In this document: piece after piece, positions 7,066 through 7,702 of the stretch
How the letters are laid out: the number at the start of each line of letters is the position of its first letter
How positions within the stretch are numbered: position 1 is the first letter of the stretch
NCBI GenBank assembly: GCA_002360325.1
Contig: DEQG01000045.1
Coordinates: 337 to 8,038 of the forward strand
Source: Salinicoccus sp. UBA3372
GTDB lineage: Bacteria; Bacillota; Bacilli; Staphylococcales; Salinicoccaceae
Reading direction: 5' to 3'
Length of the DNA stretch: 7,702 bases
Notes under the pieces: generated by a model
What the model saw: the letters and a program-made list of their open reading frames with translations, nothing else
Told to the model about the DNA's origin: nothing
The model's database searches: none
Made by a program: the position numbers and the translations under genes

Positions 7066-7702
7066 GGCGCGGCCTCCCCGCCAAATATAAGAAGAAAGGA
7101 ACGCCGATCAGTGCAATCAGTGCTGCAACGGGTATTTCGACGGGTGCAAACAGACTTCTTGCTGCGAGATCGCTGTAGACGACGAGCACCGCGCCGAGCA
7201 CTCCGCTTAACGGCAGAATCATCTTATAATCAGAACCCGCGATCTTCCTCGTAATATGCGGCGTAATCAGTCCCACAAAGGCAACTGCCCCGACCACTGA
7301 TACGGCAAGTCCCGCCAAAATGACCACTGCAATCAGCGCAATGATACGCGTCCTTGTCATATGAACACCAAGGCTGATTGCCGTCTCTTCATCAAAGCTG
7401 ATGGCCGTCAGATTTGATGATAACGCCATTACCATGATCATTCCGATAATAAACCACGGCGTAACAATCAGCAGATGCTGCCAGTCAATATTTTGGATGG
7501 CGCCTGCAAACCAGAATGCGATATCCTGGCCCACATCAAAGTACAGCTGGAGTGCCGCGCTCAGTGAGCTGAAAAACAAAGTCACCGCCACACCGGCTAA
7601 AATCAATTTCATCGGAGTCATTCTGCTTTTTGAAAAGAAGACGGCTGCAAAGACGATCAATGCACTGAAAAGCGCACCGGCAAATGACAGCAAAACTAAA
7701 TA
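7055..7702 (-). CDS. FecCD-family iron-siderophore ABC transporter permease, N-terminus beyond the window
   Basis: The right edge cuts this gene: the frame is open to base 7702 and 215 residues of the C-terminal part are visible, so about 115-120 residues are missing compared with the family's usual 330 or so. A TTG at 7691-7693 is in frame but has no ribosome binding site and lies inside a membrane segment, so it is not a start. The visible part has six or seven hydrophobic segments, the coupling motif GAVAFVGLITPHITRK (visible residues 138-153), a preceding FDEETAISLGV segment, and the C-terminal IPVAALIALIGVPFFLYLAG typical of the family. It is the partner of the permease encoded just downstream, with which it overlaps by 11 nt. 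The ribosome binding site of the partner is built into its last codons. The operon promoter, and any Fur box, would lie outside the window. Confidence 0.92.
   Translation of the reverse strand, partial: YLVLLSFAGALFSALIVFAAVFFSKSRMTPMKLILAGVAVTLFFSSLSAALQLYFDVGQDIAFWFAGAIQNIDWQHLLIVTPWFIIGMIMVMALSSNLTAISFDEETAISLGVHMTRTRIIALIAVVILAGLAVSVVGAVAFVGLITPHITRKIAGSDYKMILPLSGVLGAVLVVYSDLAARSLFAPVEIPVAALIALIGVPFFLYLAGRPRHEI
7073..7079 (-). promoter_or_regulatory. Ribosome binding site embedded in the upstream permease gene
   Basis: GGGGAGG on the minus strand, 7 nt before the ATG of the downstream permease, lies within the coding sequence of the first permease. Combined with the 11-nt gene overlap it points to coupled translation giving equal amounts of the two membrane subunits. 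Confidence 0.75.

Noticed and set aside
6551..7090. 179-codon plus-strand frame opposite the complete permease gene
   Set aside because: It is fully antisense to a clear FecCD permease; the serine-, threonine- and proline-rich composition is what results from reading a membrane-protein gene on the other strand.

Overview
The window looks like chromosomal DNA of a low-to-moderate GC Gram-positive coccus, most likely a member of the Staphylococcaceae (Salinicoccus/Jeotgalicoccus/Macrococcus type). This rests on a type I methionine aminopeptidase next to a DinB polymerase, a Gram-positive RlmD-type rRNA methyltransferase, strong GGAGG-type ribosome binding sites, sigma-A-like promoters and a Bacillota-type LexA box. 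The genus is an inference; no rRNA or other marker is present.

Left part (1-2505, minus strand). Transcription runs from a predicted membrane zinc metalloprotease (DUF3267 type) to dinB and then map. The 55-nt gap before dinB holds the best regulatory signal of the window: a LexA/DinR (SOS) box that lies just upstream of an extended -10 promoter and touches the stop codon of the protease gene. No terminator separates dinB from map, so SOS-driven transcripts could run into map.

Middle part (2506-4635). A 74-nt divergent spacer with two overlapping palindromes separates the protease gene from a plus-strand FAD-dependent DadA/ThiO-like amine or amino acid oxidoreductase. That gene converges on two small minus-strand genes: a 174-aa protein with a possible tubby/LURP-one-like fold and a C-terminal membrane segment, and a 75-aa membrane protein. 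Each has its own recognisable promoter, and a hairpin with a U-tract ends this unit between the convergent genes.

Right part (4591-7702, minus strand). Two FecCD-type iron-siderophore ABC permease genes (the upstream one cut by the window edge) overlap by 11 nt and are followed, after only 18 nt, by rlmD, which starts with TTG. A strong intrinsic terminator closes this unit. The translation-apparatus methyltransferase therefore seems to be transcribed with an iron-uptake operon whose promoter, and probably its ATPase or binding protein, lies beyond the right edge.

Most of the window is ordinary core genome. I did not find a clear new defence, mobile or RNA-based system. The points most worth following are the SOS control of dinB with possible read-through to map, the coupling of rlmD to siderophore permeases, and the poorly characterised membrane proteins.
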